NCBI RefSeq assembly: GCF_040214835.1
Contig: NZ_CP157874.1
Span: 433,501-497,500 of the forward strand
DNA: 64,000 nt
Direction of reading: 5' to 3'
Source: Pseudomonas asiatica
GTDB lineage: Bacteria; Pseudomonadota; Gammaproteobacteria; Pseudomonadales; Pseudomonadaceae
Below the pieces are notes generated by a model, which did not search any database, had not been told where the DNA came from, and was given only the letters and a program-made list of their open reading frames with translations. The position numbers were made by a program, and so were the translations under genes. Below are positions 1-7,148 of the stretch, one piece after another. Each line of letters starts with the position of its first letter. The stretch's first letter is position 1.

Positions 1-1753
1 CCCAGGCGGGCAGAGGGCCAGGCGCCGAGCCTTGGCCAGGGCAGTGCTGCAGCACGGTGCCCAATGCGTTCAGGGCGGCATCGTCGAAGCCGGCAGCCAG
101 GCCGTGCCAGCGTGCTTGCTGCCACAGGCTGTCGAGATGCGTCTGTGCCAGGGTGCAGGCCGGAGCAGGTGCAGGCGCGGCGCCCAGCACTGCGTCGGGC
201 AGCTGCTTGAGTAGGGCCCGGATGGGGATCAGTGCCGGAGGCTGCGTCGAACTCGGCAGCCAGCTTCCTGCCGGGGGCTTGAGCATCAGTGCCAAGGCCT
301 GCTCCACAGTGCGCAATACCGCTGCCGGCAGCCCGGCGCAGCGCAGTTGCCAATATTCGCCAGCGGTACTGAACTGCAACTGCACCGATACGCGCTCGCA
401 GCGCTCCTGCAGGGGGTGCAAGGCGCGTTCGAGCAGCGCATGCAGGCGCTGGCGCAAGGGGGACGGGACATGCCAGCGCAGGTACAGCGCCGCGTACTGA
501 CGGGCGCCAGGCAGCTGGTCGCTCACTTTCAGTGCCGCTGGCAGCGGGTGCGGACTGGCATCAGGCAAGTCGGCCAGGAGCAAGGGGTCGACGGCGGGCG
601 GTTGCCAATGCCCATGTGCGCGGCCCGGCAGGCCTTCCAGCAGGGCACGAAGGGCCTGCAAGCCTTGTGTGTCCAGGCCGGCGAACGGCTGGCCGGCGCT
701 GTCCCGGCGGGCCAGCTCAAGCGCACTGGCACTGCGTTCGCGACTTTGCTGCAGCAGCTCGAACTCGGCACTCAATTGCTCAGGGGCGGCCTGGCGGATG
801 AAGCCGAACCAGCCCTGCAACAGGGCATCGACTTCCTCTGGGCAGGCGTCCTCGCTCAGCTTCAGGTCAATGTGCCACAGCAACTGCCCGGCAAAGGCAT
901 ACAGCGCCTCGGCCTTGAAGCCTTGCAGCCAGCCACGCTGGCGAAGCGCATGCAGCCAGGTGCCCGGGCGGCTATCGCCGAGGCAGGCGATCAGCAACTC
1001 AAGGGCCTGGTCGGCACCTGCCGGCAGGTTTTCGTGGCTGAACAACAGGTGCGTGTCGGTCGTCGATAAAGGCGGTGGCAGAGCTTGTGGCACCCGTTCA
1101 CCCGTTGCGAACAGCTTGGCGTGCTGCCGGCCCAGCAATTCCAGTTCATCCAGCGATTGCGGGCCGCACAGGCTCAGGGTGACCTGGCCGCCTTGGTAGA
1201 AGCGCTGGTGAAAGCCACCGAGCGCTTGCTGGAAGGCAGGATCCTGCAAGGCCAGGGTGTGCCGGTTACCGGCATGAAAAGCGCCCAATGGATGGCCGGG
1301 CGCTGCCGATTGCAGCAAGGCGAACTGCTGCTGCGCCTGAGGGTTGCGCGACCAGGCAATGAACTCGGCATGGATTACTTCGCGTTCGCGGCGTTGGCGC
1401 TCGATGCCCAGGTCTGGCTCGGCCAACATCTGGCACAGGCGCTCCAGCCCCCCGGCCAGGGCGCTGGGCGGGACCTCGAAGAAGAAGTCGGTGGTGCGTT
1501 CGCGAGTGCTGGCATTGACCTGGCCGCCGAGGGCCTGCACGTAGCGCATCAGGCCGTCGTCCAGAGGGAAGCGCGAGGTGCCGAGGAAGAACAGGTGCTC
1601 CAGAAAGTGGGCCAGGCCGGGCCATCTGGTCGGCGCGTCGTGGCTACCCGCGTGCACCCGCAGGGCGGCGGCCGAGCGCTTCAGGCGCGGGGCGTGGCGC
1701 AGGGTCAGCTGCAGGCCGTTGGCGAGGGTGAGGTGGCGGGTGGCGTCAGGCAT
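1..1753 (-). CDS. pqqF: PqqF, M16-family zinc peptidase of PQQ biosynthesis (partial)
   Basis: The reading frame is open from an ATG at 1753 to the left edge, giving about 584 N-terminal residues; the C-terminus lies outside the window. The inverted zinc motif HFLEH (HxxEH, residues 49-53) is intact, followed by the M16 continuation with the Glu-rich segment REVIHAEF. Proteins of this type, about 760 residues long, cleave the PqqA precursor peptide during pyrroloquinoline quinone synthesis. In P. putida pqqF sits beside the other pqq genes, which would lie to the left. It is separated from davA by a REP doublet, so the two are probably transcribed independently. The assignment is by family motif plus conserved neighbourhood. 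Confidence 0.85.
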   Translation of the reverse strand, partial: MPDATRHLTLANGLQLTLRHAPRLKRSAAALRVHAGSHDAPTRWPGLAHFLEHLFFLGTSRFPLDDGLMRYVQALGGQVNASTRERTTDFFFEVPPSALAGGLERLCQMLAEPDLGIERQRREREVIHAEFIAWSRNPQAQQQFALLQSAAPGHPLGAFHAGNRHTLALQDPAFQQALGGFHQRFYQGGQVTLSLCGPQSLDELELLGRQHAKLFATGERVPQALPPPLSTTDTHLLFSHENLPAGADQALELLIACLGDSRPGTWLHALRQRGWLQGFKAEALYAFAGQLLWHIDLKLSEDACPEEVDALLQGWFGFIRQAAPEQLSAEFELLQQSRERSASALELARRDSAGQPFAGLDTQGLQALRALLEGLPGRAHGHWQPPAVDPLLLADLPDASPHPLPAALKVSDQLPGARQYAALYLRWHVPSPLRQRLHALLERALHPLQERCERVSVQLQFSTAGEYWQLRCAGLPAAVLRTVEQALALMLKPPAGSWLPSSTQPPALIPIRALLKQLPDAVLGAAPAPAPACTLAQTHLDSLWQQARWHGLAAGFDDAALNALGTVLQHCPGQGSAPGPLPAW

Positions 1754-1799
1754 GGAAACTCCGGGGCAGGTGTTCATGCTAACCCATTTGTTTGCAGGG

Positions 1800-1896
1800 C
1801 CGGCCTCTTCGCGGGTAAACCCGCTCCCACAGGCACTGCACAGCTTTCAGGCCTGTGATTTACCCTGTGGGAGCGGGTTTACCCGCGAATGGGCCG
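1800..1896. repeat. REP doublet, gggtttaccc variant, heads facing inward
   Basis: Two inverted copies of a REP unit (about 1800-1833 and 1864-1896) carry the head cctgtgggagcgg and the inner palindrome gggtttaccc, ending in cgcgaa. The copies face each other across about 30 bases. They occupy the gap between pqqF and davA. Confidence 0.9.
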
Positions 1897-1910
1897 CACA
1901 GCGGCCCCTG

Positions 1911-2705
1911 TCAGCCTTTACGCAGGTACAGCTCCTGGCGCAGATCGCTCAGGTAAGGAAACGCCGCCCGCCCCTGCACCACCCGCTCATGCTCCAGTTC
2001 CGCCAGCAACTGGCACTCATCCCGCCCGGCCATGGCCAGCAGGCTGCCATCCGGGCCGATGATGCTGCTCTGCCCGCAATACTGGATCTCGCCTTCCGAG
2101 CCGCAATAGTTGGCATACACCAGGTAGCACTGGTTCTCCTGCGCCCGCGCCCTCACGGTCACCTGGCAGATGAAGTCGTACGGCGACATGTTCGCCGTCG
2201 GCACCAGGATCAGCTCGGCACCGTCCAGCGCCAGGCGCCGGGCATTCTCCGGGAACTCGATGTCGTAGCAGATCAGCAGGCCGACCTTCCAGCCATCCAG
2301 CTCCACCACCGGGAATTGATCGGAACCTGCGCTGAACATCGAGCGGTCCAGCTCGCCGAACAGGTGGGTCTTGCGATAGTTGCTCAGGCTGCGGCCGTGC
2401 GCATCGATCAACTGCACGCTGTTGTAGATCGCGCCATCATCGCCACGCTCCGGGTAGCCATAGACGATGGCGATGCGGTGCGCCTGGGCGATCTCCACCA
2501 CCGCCATGGCCGCCGGGCCATCGACGGCCTCGGCCAGGCGCTCGACCTGGGCCAGGCCGATGTTGTAGCCGGTCAGGAACATCTCCGGGCACACCAGCAA
2601 CCGGGCGCCGCGTTCGGCCGCCAGTTGCGCCTGGTGGCGCAACCTTTGCAGGTTGCCGGGTACGTCCAGTGGCTTGGGGGCGCCCTGGAACAGAGCGATG
2701 CGCAT
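1911..2705 (-). CDS. davA: 5-aminopentanamidase (delta-aminovaleramidase), nitrilase superfamily
   Basis: This 264-residue carbon-nitrogen hydrolase has the nitrilase triad visible as Glu41 (CPEMF), Lys112 (YRKTH) and Cys146 (LICYD). In P. putida the enzyme hydrolyses 5-aminopentanamide to 5-aminovalerate and ammonia, the second step of the oxidative L-lysine route, in the cytoplasm. The start is ATG 2705, because AGGAGG lies 3 bases upstream (2709-2714) and the protein then begins MRIALFQ; a longer in-frame extension has no comparable site. It follows davB with a 14-base gap, so the two form one operon in pathway order. The residue pattern and the davB partner make the function secure. Confidence 0.95.
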   Translation of the reverse strand: MRIALFQGAPKPLDVPGNLQRLRHQAQLAAERGARLLVCPEMFLTGYNIGLAQVERLAEAVDGPAAMAVVEIAQAHRIAIVYGYPERGDDGAIYNSVQLIDAHGRSLSNYRKTHLFGELDRSMFSAGSDQFPVVELDGWKVGLLICYDIEFPENARRLALDGAELILVPTANMSPYDFICQVTVRARAQENQCYLVYANYCGSEGEIQYCGQSSIIGPDGSLLAMAGRDECQLLAELEHERVVQGRAAFPYLSDLRQELYLRKG

Positions 2706-2719
2706 GCTGCCTCCTTGTC

Positions 2720-4402
2720 TCAGTCCGGCAGGGCGATCGGGCCGATTTCGTCGAACACGTCGCCTGGGCCGGGGTTGTCCGGGTGGGTGCGGCCACCGAA
2801 GTGATTCATGATACCCCACACCGCATTCAGCGATGTCTGTACCGCGCCTTCCACCCAGGCCGGCGTCCACGACACATCGTCACCGGCGATGAACATGCCG
2901 CGCTGCTCGGCAGGCATGTCCTGCTGCATGAAGTGCGCGTACATGCGTTGGTTGTAGCGGTAGTGCCCAGGCAGCGCGCCCTTGAAGGCGCCGAGGAAGT
3001 GCGGGTCGGCTTCCCAGGAAACGGTGATCGGGTCGCCGATGATGTGCCCGGCAATGTCGGTCTTCGGGTAAATCTTCTTCAGTGCATCCAGAGCCAGTTG
3101 CACGCGTTTTTCCACCGGGTGCGGCAGCATCTTCAGCGCGTCGCTCATCCACGAGTAGGACAGGCAGATCACCCCCGGCTTGTCGTCACCGTTGTCGAAC
3201 AAGTAGGTGCCACGGGTGAGGCGATCGGTGAGGGTCATGCTCATAAGGTCGCGGCCGGTTTCCGGGTCCTTGTCCTTCCAGAACGGCCGGTCGACCATGA
3301 CGAAGGTCTTCGACGACTGCATGTAGCGGGTGCGGTCCAGGGCCATCCACATCTTTTGCGAAAACAGCGATTCCTCGCAGTCGATCTGGGTGGTCAGCAG
3401 CCAGGTCTGGCAGGTGGCGAGCACGGCACTGTAGTGACGGGTGTCGCCCCAGTTGTCGGTGACCGCCAGGCGGCCATCGGCAGCGCGGGCGATGCGCTTG
3501 ACCCCGGTACGCGGTGCGCCGCCATGCAGCCCGCTCAGGCTGGTGCCTTCCGGCCAATGCACGCAGCGCTCCGGTACATGGCGCCAGATGCCTTGCGGTA
3601 CCTGCTCCACACCGCCGACCACCAGGTGTTGGTGGTCGTCGCAGTTGGTCATCACCACGCGGAAGATTTCCAGCATCGAGTTGGGGAAGTCCGAGTCCCA
3701 GCCGCCGGTGCCGAAGCCGACCTGGCCGAACACTTCGCGGTGCTGGAAGCTCAGCTGGGCGAACGAGCGCGAGGTGGCGACGAAGTCGTAGAAGGTGCGG
3801 TCGTCCCACAGCGGTACCAGCTTGTTCCACAGCTCTTTCAGGCGCGGTACGTCACGGTCGCGGATGGCCTGCTGGATGTCGGCGAACCGGGCACCGCTTT
3901 CCAGTGCGTCGGCCCAGGCATCGGCCACTTCGTGGAACAGCTTGGGCAGGTCGGTGGGTTTTTCGGCGTAGTAGGTCTGGCCTTCCAGGTCGATCACCGT
4001 GCTGCCCGAGGCCGGGGTCAGCGGGTTGGGGAACGGTTTGGTCTCCAGGCCCAGCTTGTCCACGTAGTGGTAGAAGGCAGTGGACGACACCGGGAAGCGC
4101 ATGCCACCCAGTTCGGCGATGATCCCGTCGGTGCCGTTGAAGGTTTGCGAGCGCAGCCGGCCACCCAGCTTGGATGCTTCGTACACCACCGGCTTGAGGC
4201 CCAGCTTCATCAGCTCGTAGGCCGCCACCAGGCCGGCAATGCCGGCGCCCACGATTGCCACTTCCTCACCATGGCGCTCGGCCGGGATGCTGCCCAGGCC
4301 TGCGGGGTGTTCCAGCCAGTCGTCGAAGGCGAAGGGGAAATCCGGGCCGAAGATGGTGACGGGTTTTTTACCATCGGCGGGGTGGCGGTTTTTCTTGTTC
4401 AT
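2720..4402 (-). CDS. davB: L-lysine 2-monooxygenase
   Basis: This 560-residue flavoprotein of the amine oxidase family has an FAD-binding Rossmann motif at residues 52-57 (GAGIAG) followed by the Glu-ended second strand. The family includes tryptophan 2-monooxygenase; next to davA the P. putida lysine enzyme is the natural assignment. It oxidatively decarboxylates L-lysine to 5-aminopentanamide, CO2 and water. It is the first gene of the davBA pair. The start at 4402 has an AAGG sequence 7 bases upstream. The upstream gap holds a REP doublet and no clear consensus promoter that I could identify. Confidence 0.95.
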   Translation of the reverse strand: MNKKNRHPADGKKPVTIFGPDFPFAFDDWLEHPAGLGSIPAERHGEEVAIVGAGIAGLVAAYELMKLGLKPVVYEASKLGGRLRSQTFNGTDGIIAELGGMRFPVSSTAFYHYVDKLGLETKPFPNPLTPASGSTVIDLEGQTYYAEKPTDLPKLFHEVADAWADALESGARFADIQQAIRDRDVPRLKELWNKLVPLWDDRTFYDFVATSRSFAQLSFQHREVFGQVGFGTGGWDSDFPNSMLEIFRVVMTNCDDHQHLVVGGVEQVPQGIWRHVPERCVHWPEGTSLSGLHGGAPRTGVKRIARAADGRLAVTDNWGDTRHYSAVLATCQTWLLTTQIDCEESLFSQKMWMALDRTRYMQSSKTFVMVDRPFWKDKDPETGRDLMSMTLTDRLTRGTYLFDNGDDKPGVICLSYSWMSDALKMLPHPVEKRVQLALDALKKIYPKTDIAGHIIGDPITVSWEADPHFLGAFKGALPGHYRYNQRMYAHFMQQDMPAEQRGMFIAGDDVSWTPAWVEGAVQTSLNAVWGIMNHFGGRTHPDNPGPGDVFDEIGPIALPD

Positions 4403-4601
4403 GAAGTGACCTTGCCAGAGAGGCTGCGCAACGGGCGGAGCCTGAGTATAGGAGATGCCTGGGGGCCATTTTAGGGAGTGGGGTGTTCGTTATTAAGGTA
4501 CAGATTGTTGTCTGAATGTAGCTTGTGTCGTCGAAATAGAACTATTTAGGAGCATTACGACGAAGCAGGCGATTGACTAATCCAAGAGTGGAACCGGTCT
4601 A
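4403..4601. other. davB upstream region
   Basis: About 200 bases lie between the davB start and a REP doublet. A TATACT-like -10 on the minus strand (4445-4450) is visible, but no good -35 matches it at normal spacing. No ORF with a credible ribosome site is present. A regulatory element for davBA is expected here but none stands out. Confidence 0.4.
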
Positions 4602-4675
4602 TGTGGGAGCGGGTTTACCCGCGAATGCTGCAGTGAATCTACCGACGCATTCGCGGGTAAACCCGCTCCCACAGG
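4602..4675. repeat. REP doublet, gggtttaccc variant, heads facing outward
   Basis: The unit tgtgggagcgggtttaccc..gcgaatgc is followed, after about 17 bases, by its inverted copy ending in cccgctcccaca. Both halves carry the same inner palindrome. Orientation is opposite to the doublet at 1800. Confidence 0.9.
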
Positions 4676-4808
4676 GGGCTGTGTTGCCCTTGCCATGCGG
4701 TCGATCAGAAATTGCCTACACCCATGCCATGAAATAGGGAACTACCCTACGCCCTCTACCGCCTCGGTCTGGCATCGCGGGAATCGCTTCATCGTTAACT
4801 TCACTGGG

Positions 4809-5014
4809 TCGCCGGAAATTCGGCGATCGGGCGTGAGAACCCGCGGACCATTCTGGAGGCGCACTGCTATGGCAGCTGTGCGCGGGCAGGCTTTGCCTGG
4901 CCGGGTACGCGCCTCCAAGTTCGCCGGTTCTCACCTCGTGCATGGCTGCCACCCAATTCCCGTGAGAAGGATGCGATTGGCCGCCGATCACCCTTGTGAT
5001 TTGGAGGCTATACC
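4809..5014 (+). promoter_or_regulatory. Highly structured RNA leader upstream of the DUF3077-type gene
   Basis: Several perfect inverted repeats nest in the roughly 200 bases before the small gene. TCGCCG/CGGCGA (4809-4826) forms a hairpin. GTGAGAACC (4833-4841) pairs with GGTTCTCAC (4926-4934). Inside it GGAGGCGC (4855-4862) pairs with GCGCCTCC (4909-4916), enclosing a CAGGC-ttt-GCCTG hairpin (4887-4899) and a second arm. TGGCAGC (4870-4876) inside that arm is perfectly complementary to GCTGCCA (4945-4951) outside the outer stem, allowing a pseudoknot or alternative pairing. A GGAGG ribosome site (5003-5007) precedes the ATG. The base pairing is seen; a cis-regulatory role is inferred. Confidence 0.55.
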
Positions 5015-5305
5015 ATGACCAAACGCTTACCCGACCAACCCGAAAAACTGAAACCCACCGCAGAAAAAACCTTCTGCAACTGCGAATCCAGCCACCCGCC
5101 ATTATTCGCCATACGCCCCGGCATCGATGCCGCAGACGCCTTGGTCCACGCCTGCCTGCTAGCCCGTGGCCTCAATCAGATCGCCACCGACTACGCCCAG
5201 CATCACGCCCCCGAGCGCAGCCGTGACATTGTCTGGTCGATGCAGCATTCCGCCGAAAGCCTTTCGGCGATTCTGGAAGGCCTGCTCGACGGCCAGGAGG
5301 CCTGA
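5015..5305 (+). CDS. DUF3077-like small protein
   Basis: This 96-residue protein resembles the small DUF3077/DUF6124-type proteins that occur as many paralogues in Pseudomonas. The pattern is a polar N-terminus, a short LFAIRPGI-like strand and two helices rich in Ala and Leu (DAADALVHACLLARG, then SAESLSAILEGLLDG). No signal peptide or membrane segment is seen and no biochemical function is known to me. ATG 5015 is preceded by GGAGG at 5003-5007. The gene is convergent with the Lrp regulator, 13 bases apart. The structured region in front of it suggests post-transcriptional control. The family call is from pattern only. Confidence 0.65.
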   Translation: MTKRLPDQPEKLKPTAEKTFCNCESSHPPLFAIRPGIDAADALVHACLLARGLNQIATDYAQHHAPERSRDIVWSMQHSAESLSAILEGLLDGQEA

Positions 5306-5318
5306 CCGCCAGCCAGGT

Positions 5319-5780
5319 TCAGAGCGGCTGCCCGCGGTCCACCTTACTGCTGAGAATGATCGACGTGGTGGTCTTCTCCACCCCGTCGACACTGCCGATC
5401 TGGTCGAGCAACTGGTCCAGTTGCTCGGGCGAATCCGTACGCAGCCAGGCCACATAGTCGAACTCCCCGCTCACTGCGCACAGCTGCTGCACCTGGCCCA
5501 TGGCACTCAGGCGCCGCACCACCTCCTTGCCCGAGCGCGGCTGCACCTTGATCCCCACATACGCCTGCAGTCCACCACCCATCACCCGCTGGCCCAGGCG
5601 CACGCCATAGCCGGAGATGACCTTGTTCTTCTCCAACCGCTCCAGGCGCGAGTTGACGGTGGTGCGGGCGATGCCCAACTGACGGGCGAGGGTGGCGACG
5701 CTTTCGCGGGCGTTTATCTGCAGCAGGGCGATCAGCTGGCGATCGATTTCATCCAGCGTGATGGAGCGGGAATCCGACAT
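5319..5780 (-). CDS. Lrp/AsnC family transcriptional regulator
   Basis: This 153-residue protein has the two-domain Lrp layout. The N-terminal winged helix-turn-helix spans about residues 10-55 (DEIDRQLIALLQ, then SVATLARQLGIARTTVNSRL). The C-terminal RAM/AsnC ligand domain is rich in beta strands (AYVGIKVQ..GEFDYVAWLR). Such proteins form octamer-like assemblies that respond to amino acids. The position beside davBA makes lysine metabolism a reasonable guess for its target, but nothing in the sequence proves it. A GCCAG-tg-CTGGC dyad at 5816-5827, 36 bases before the start, could be an autoregulatory site. Confidence 0.85.
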   Translation of the reverse strand: MSDSRSITLDEIDRQLIALLQINARESVATLARQLGIARTTVNSRLERLEKNKVISGYGVRLGQRVMGGGLQAYVGIKVQPRSGKEVVRRLSAMGQVQQLCAVSGEFDYVAWLRTDSPEQLDQLLDQIGSVDGVEKTTTSIILSSKVDRGQPL

Positions 5781-5870
5781 GGCGAGTCTCTACGGTTGAC
5801 CCGCTAGCCTAGCCAGCCAGTGCTGGCCAGAGCAAGGGCAGTCACGGCTTGCCACGCTGACGCGGTCCCT

Positions 5871-5988
5871 TGTGGGAGCGGCCTTGTGTCGCGATAGGGC
5901 TGCGCAGCAGCCCCAGCAATATTTGCATCAGCGCCGAAATCCCGGGGCCGCTTTGCGGCCCTTTCGCGACACAAGGCCGCTCCTACAG
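5871..5988. repeat. REP doublet, ccttgtgtcgcga variant, heads facing outward
   Basis: The unit tgtgggagcggccttgtgtcgcga, extended by gggctgcgcagcagcccc, is mirrored by ggggccgctttgcggccc and tcgcgacacaaggccgctcctaca. The extra GC-rich hairpin arm is characteristic of this variant, which recurs at 34934, 47149 and 54145. Confidence 0.88.
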
Positions 5989-6082
5989 CCTCCGCGCCGG
6001 CATGTAAGCATCGGGCGCAATGGCAGAACTGCTCGATTGGTGCGGCAGGTCGAGGTGCGGTCCAGGGTGGGATAGGGCTCAC

Positions 6083-6268
6083 AAAATCTAACGATTTATC
6101 GCTGTCTAGATAGCCATGCCTGAGCAGAGAATGGCCCTCTCACGAACGTTGTGTTTCGGAGGACGAGGATGCCAGCCTACAACCTTGCATCAGCTCCCTC
6201 ATTGCGCAATACTGCCGATAACAACTAACCCTCACGACCGGCGTGGCATGACCATCTGGTTGGAGGGG
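6083..6268. other. Unexplained intergenic stretch, possible short transcript
   Basis: Apart from the mini-ORF above, this stretch between the REP doublet and the terminator at 6269 shows no recognisable gene. A terminator with no annotated gene before it implies that something on the plus strand is transcribed here. GGA triplets occur near 6158 and 6262, but the array of AnGGA hairpins typical of RsmX/Y/Z-type RNAs is absent. Confidence 0.3.
6169..6228 (+). CDS. Possible 19-residue mini-ORF
   Basis: A 19-codon frame starting MPAYNLASAP follows a very strong ribosome site, GGAGGACGAGG (6158-6168), directly abutting the ATG, and ends with TAA at 6226-6228. About 40 bases later comes an intrinsic terminator. 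I do not recognise the peptide. It could be a leader peptide, a short functional peptide or chance. The spacing between the ribosome site and ATG is tight for its upstream GGAGG and very short for its downstream GAGG, so evidence for translation is mixed. Confidence 0.22.
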   Translation: MPAYNLASAPSLRNTADNN

Positions 6269-6296
6269 GAAAAAGCCGGCTTAAGCCGGTTTTTTC
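6269..6296 (+). terminator. Rho-independent terminator
   Basis: The perfect palindrome CCGGCTTAAGCCGG is flanked by an A run upstream and TTTTTT downstream (6290-6295). It ends only about 20 bases before the NYN pseudogene start, so it terminates an upstream plus-strand transcript rather than that gene. Confidence 0.75.
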
Positions 6297-6314
6297 GTTT
6301 CTGGAGTGCAAAAA

Positions 6315-6953
6315 ATGCAGAGAAAGCTTGATTCTGAGCCTCTGCGCACTCGTATCTATATCGACGGCTACAACTTCTACTACGGCTGCTTGCGCGGCAC
6401 TCCGTACAAGTGGCTCGACCTGTTGCCTCTCTTTGAAAAGCACATCTTGCCGTACTGGTCACGGACAGCCATGGCCAGATCAGGGCATCGCGGCTCCTGG
6501 AATCCCCCTCGATCAAATATTTCACGGCAAAGATCATCCAGTCGGTCGCCCGTGCCAGCGATTCGGTATTGTCACAAGCTCGCTACCACACCGCTTTGCG
6601 CAAGCTGCATGACGGTCGAGGCGAATACCGACCTGATCAAGTTTGCGCATTGGAAGCGAGAGCACATCAATTCAGGCGAGCTTGCGGCTTGTCAGCTACC
6701 GAGAGTGATTCCAGGGAGGAAACCAACCATCAAGCCGGAGTCTTGGTATGGGCAACCTGAACTGCTGCAGGAAATTCTGGATCTGGCCATTCCTGTACGC
6801 GGAAGCAGGGCGGCAGCGTTCAAGTGGATGGAGCAGCCCAATCAGTTCCTTAGTGGTGAGCGGCCGATAGAGCTGGTGGAAACTGCCGAAGGTGCGACAC
6901 GGGTTCTTCAGTACATACACAGCTGGATAGCCCAGCAAGAGGAGTTGCCCTAG
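6315..6953 (+). pseudogene. Decayed NYN-domain (LabA/DUF88-like) ribonuclease-type gene
   Basis: ATG 6315 with GGAG 9 bases upstream begins a NYN-type N-terminus: YIDGYNFYYG is the metal-binding first strand, followed by CLRGTPYKWLDLL. After about 50 residues the frame breaks near 6455. Family-like sequence (SIKYFTAKI, then SQARYHTALRKLH) continues in a different frame to about 6620. The first frame resumes with NTDLIKFAHWKREHINSGEL and ACQLPRVIPGRKP, then a small C-terminal domain resembling the MbcA/Xre-type toxin-binding module (WMEQPNQFL). The central NYN core with its further acidic residues appears deleted. I infer one frameshift plus at least one internal deletion; the uninterrupted frame that spans the region is therefore not a functional protein. 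Confidence 0.72.
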
Positions 6954-6988
6954 TCAGGAGAACATGACGACTGCAGTCCCTGAAATGA

Positions 6989-7020
6989 CAAAGGCCTACG
7001 TTCTGCAACGTAGGCCTTTG
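6989..7020. terminator. Perfect 14-bp hairpin between the NYN pseudogene and tRNA-Ile2
   Basis: CAAAGGCCTACGTT (6989-7002) pairs perfectly with AACGTAGGCCTTTG (7007-7020) around the loop ctgc. It lies 7 bases from the tRNA 3' end. A short T stretch follows on the plus strand (agtttt), while the minus side is U-poor. It probably terminates the tRNA transcript, possibly working in both directions. Confidence 0.7.
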
Positions 7021-7027
7021 AGTTTTC

Positions 7028-7104
7028 TGGTGGGCCCACACGGACTCGAACCGTGGACCAAAGGATTATGAGTCCTCTGCTCTAACCGACTGAGCTATAG
7101 GCCC
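7028..7104 (-). tRNA. ileX: tRNA-Ile2 with CAU anticodon (lysidine-type)
   Basis: The 77-base gene on the minus strand folds as a full cloverleaf. The acceptor stem GGGCCTA pairs with TGGGCCC, the anticodon loop is CTCATAA, the T loop is GGTTCGAGTCC and CCA is encoded. The anticodon is CAT, so it could be read as Met. However, the GAGGA/TCCTT anticodon stem and overall similarity to E. coli ileX fit tRNA-Ile2, in which TilS converts C34 to lysidine to read AUA. E. coli ileX is also near rpoD, which supports the call. Confidence 0.85.
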
Positions 7105-7119
7105 TCAGTAAGTGGCCGG

Positions 7120-7148
7120 ATTATAACGAGGGTTTCGCACCTGTGCCA
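7120..7148 (-). promoter_or_regulatory. Probable promoter of tRNA-Ile2
   Basis: On the minus strand a perfect TATAAT (7120-7125) lies 15 bases before the tRNA 5' end. A TGGCAC (7143-7148) sits 17 bases further upstream as a weak -35. A GC-rich tract (CCGGCC) follows the -10, as in stringently controlled tRNA promoters. The -10 overlaps the stop codon of rmcA, so this promoter is embedded in the end of that gene. Confidence 0.5.

Noticed and set aside
347..1069. Long plus-strand reading frames across 32-1858
   Set aside because: They are frames opposite pqqF, whose HxxEH motif and continuous open frame identify the real coding strand.
2669..4474. 601-codon plus-strand frame opposite davB
   Set aside because: Composition is a shadow of the GC-rich davB gene; no family motif and no ribosome site.
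5899..5915. GC-rich hairpin arm (gggctgcgcagcagcccc) that could look like a terminator after the Lrp promoter
   Set aside because: It is the outer arm of the REP doublet at 5871 and has no T run.
6083..6268. RsmX/Y/Z-type GGA-rich regulatory RNA
   Set aside because: Only a few GGA words occur and they do not sit in an array of short hairpin loops.
7028..7104. tRNA with CAU anticodon as initiator or elongator tRNA-Met
   Set aside because: Its stems and overall sequence resemble ileX, and the location near rpoD matches the E. coli gene; a genuine Met tRNA remains possible but less likely.
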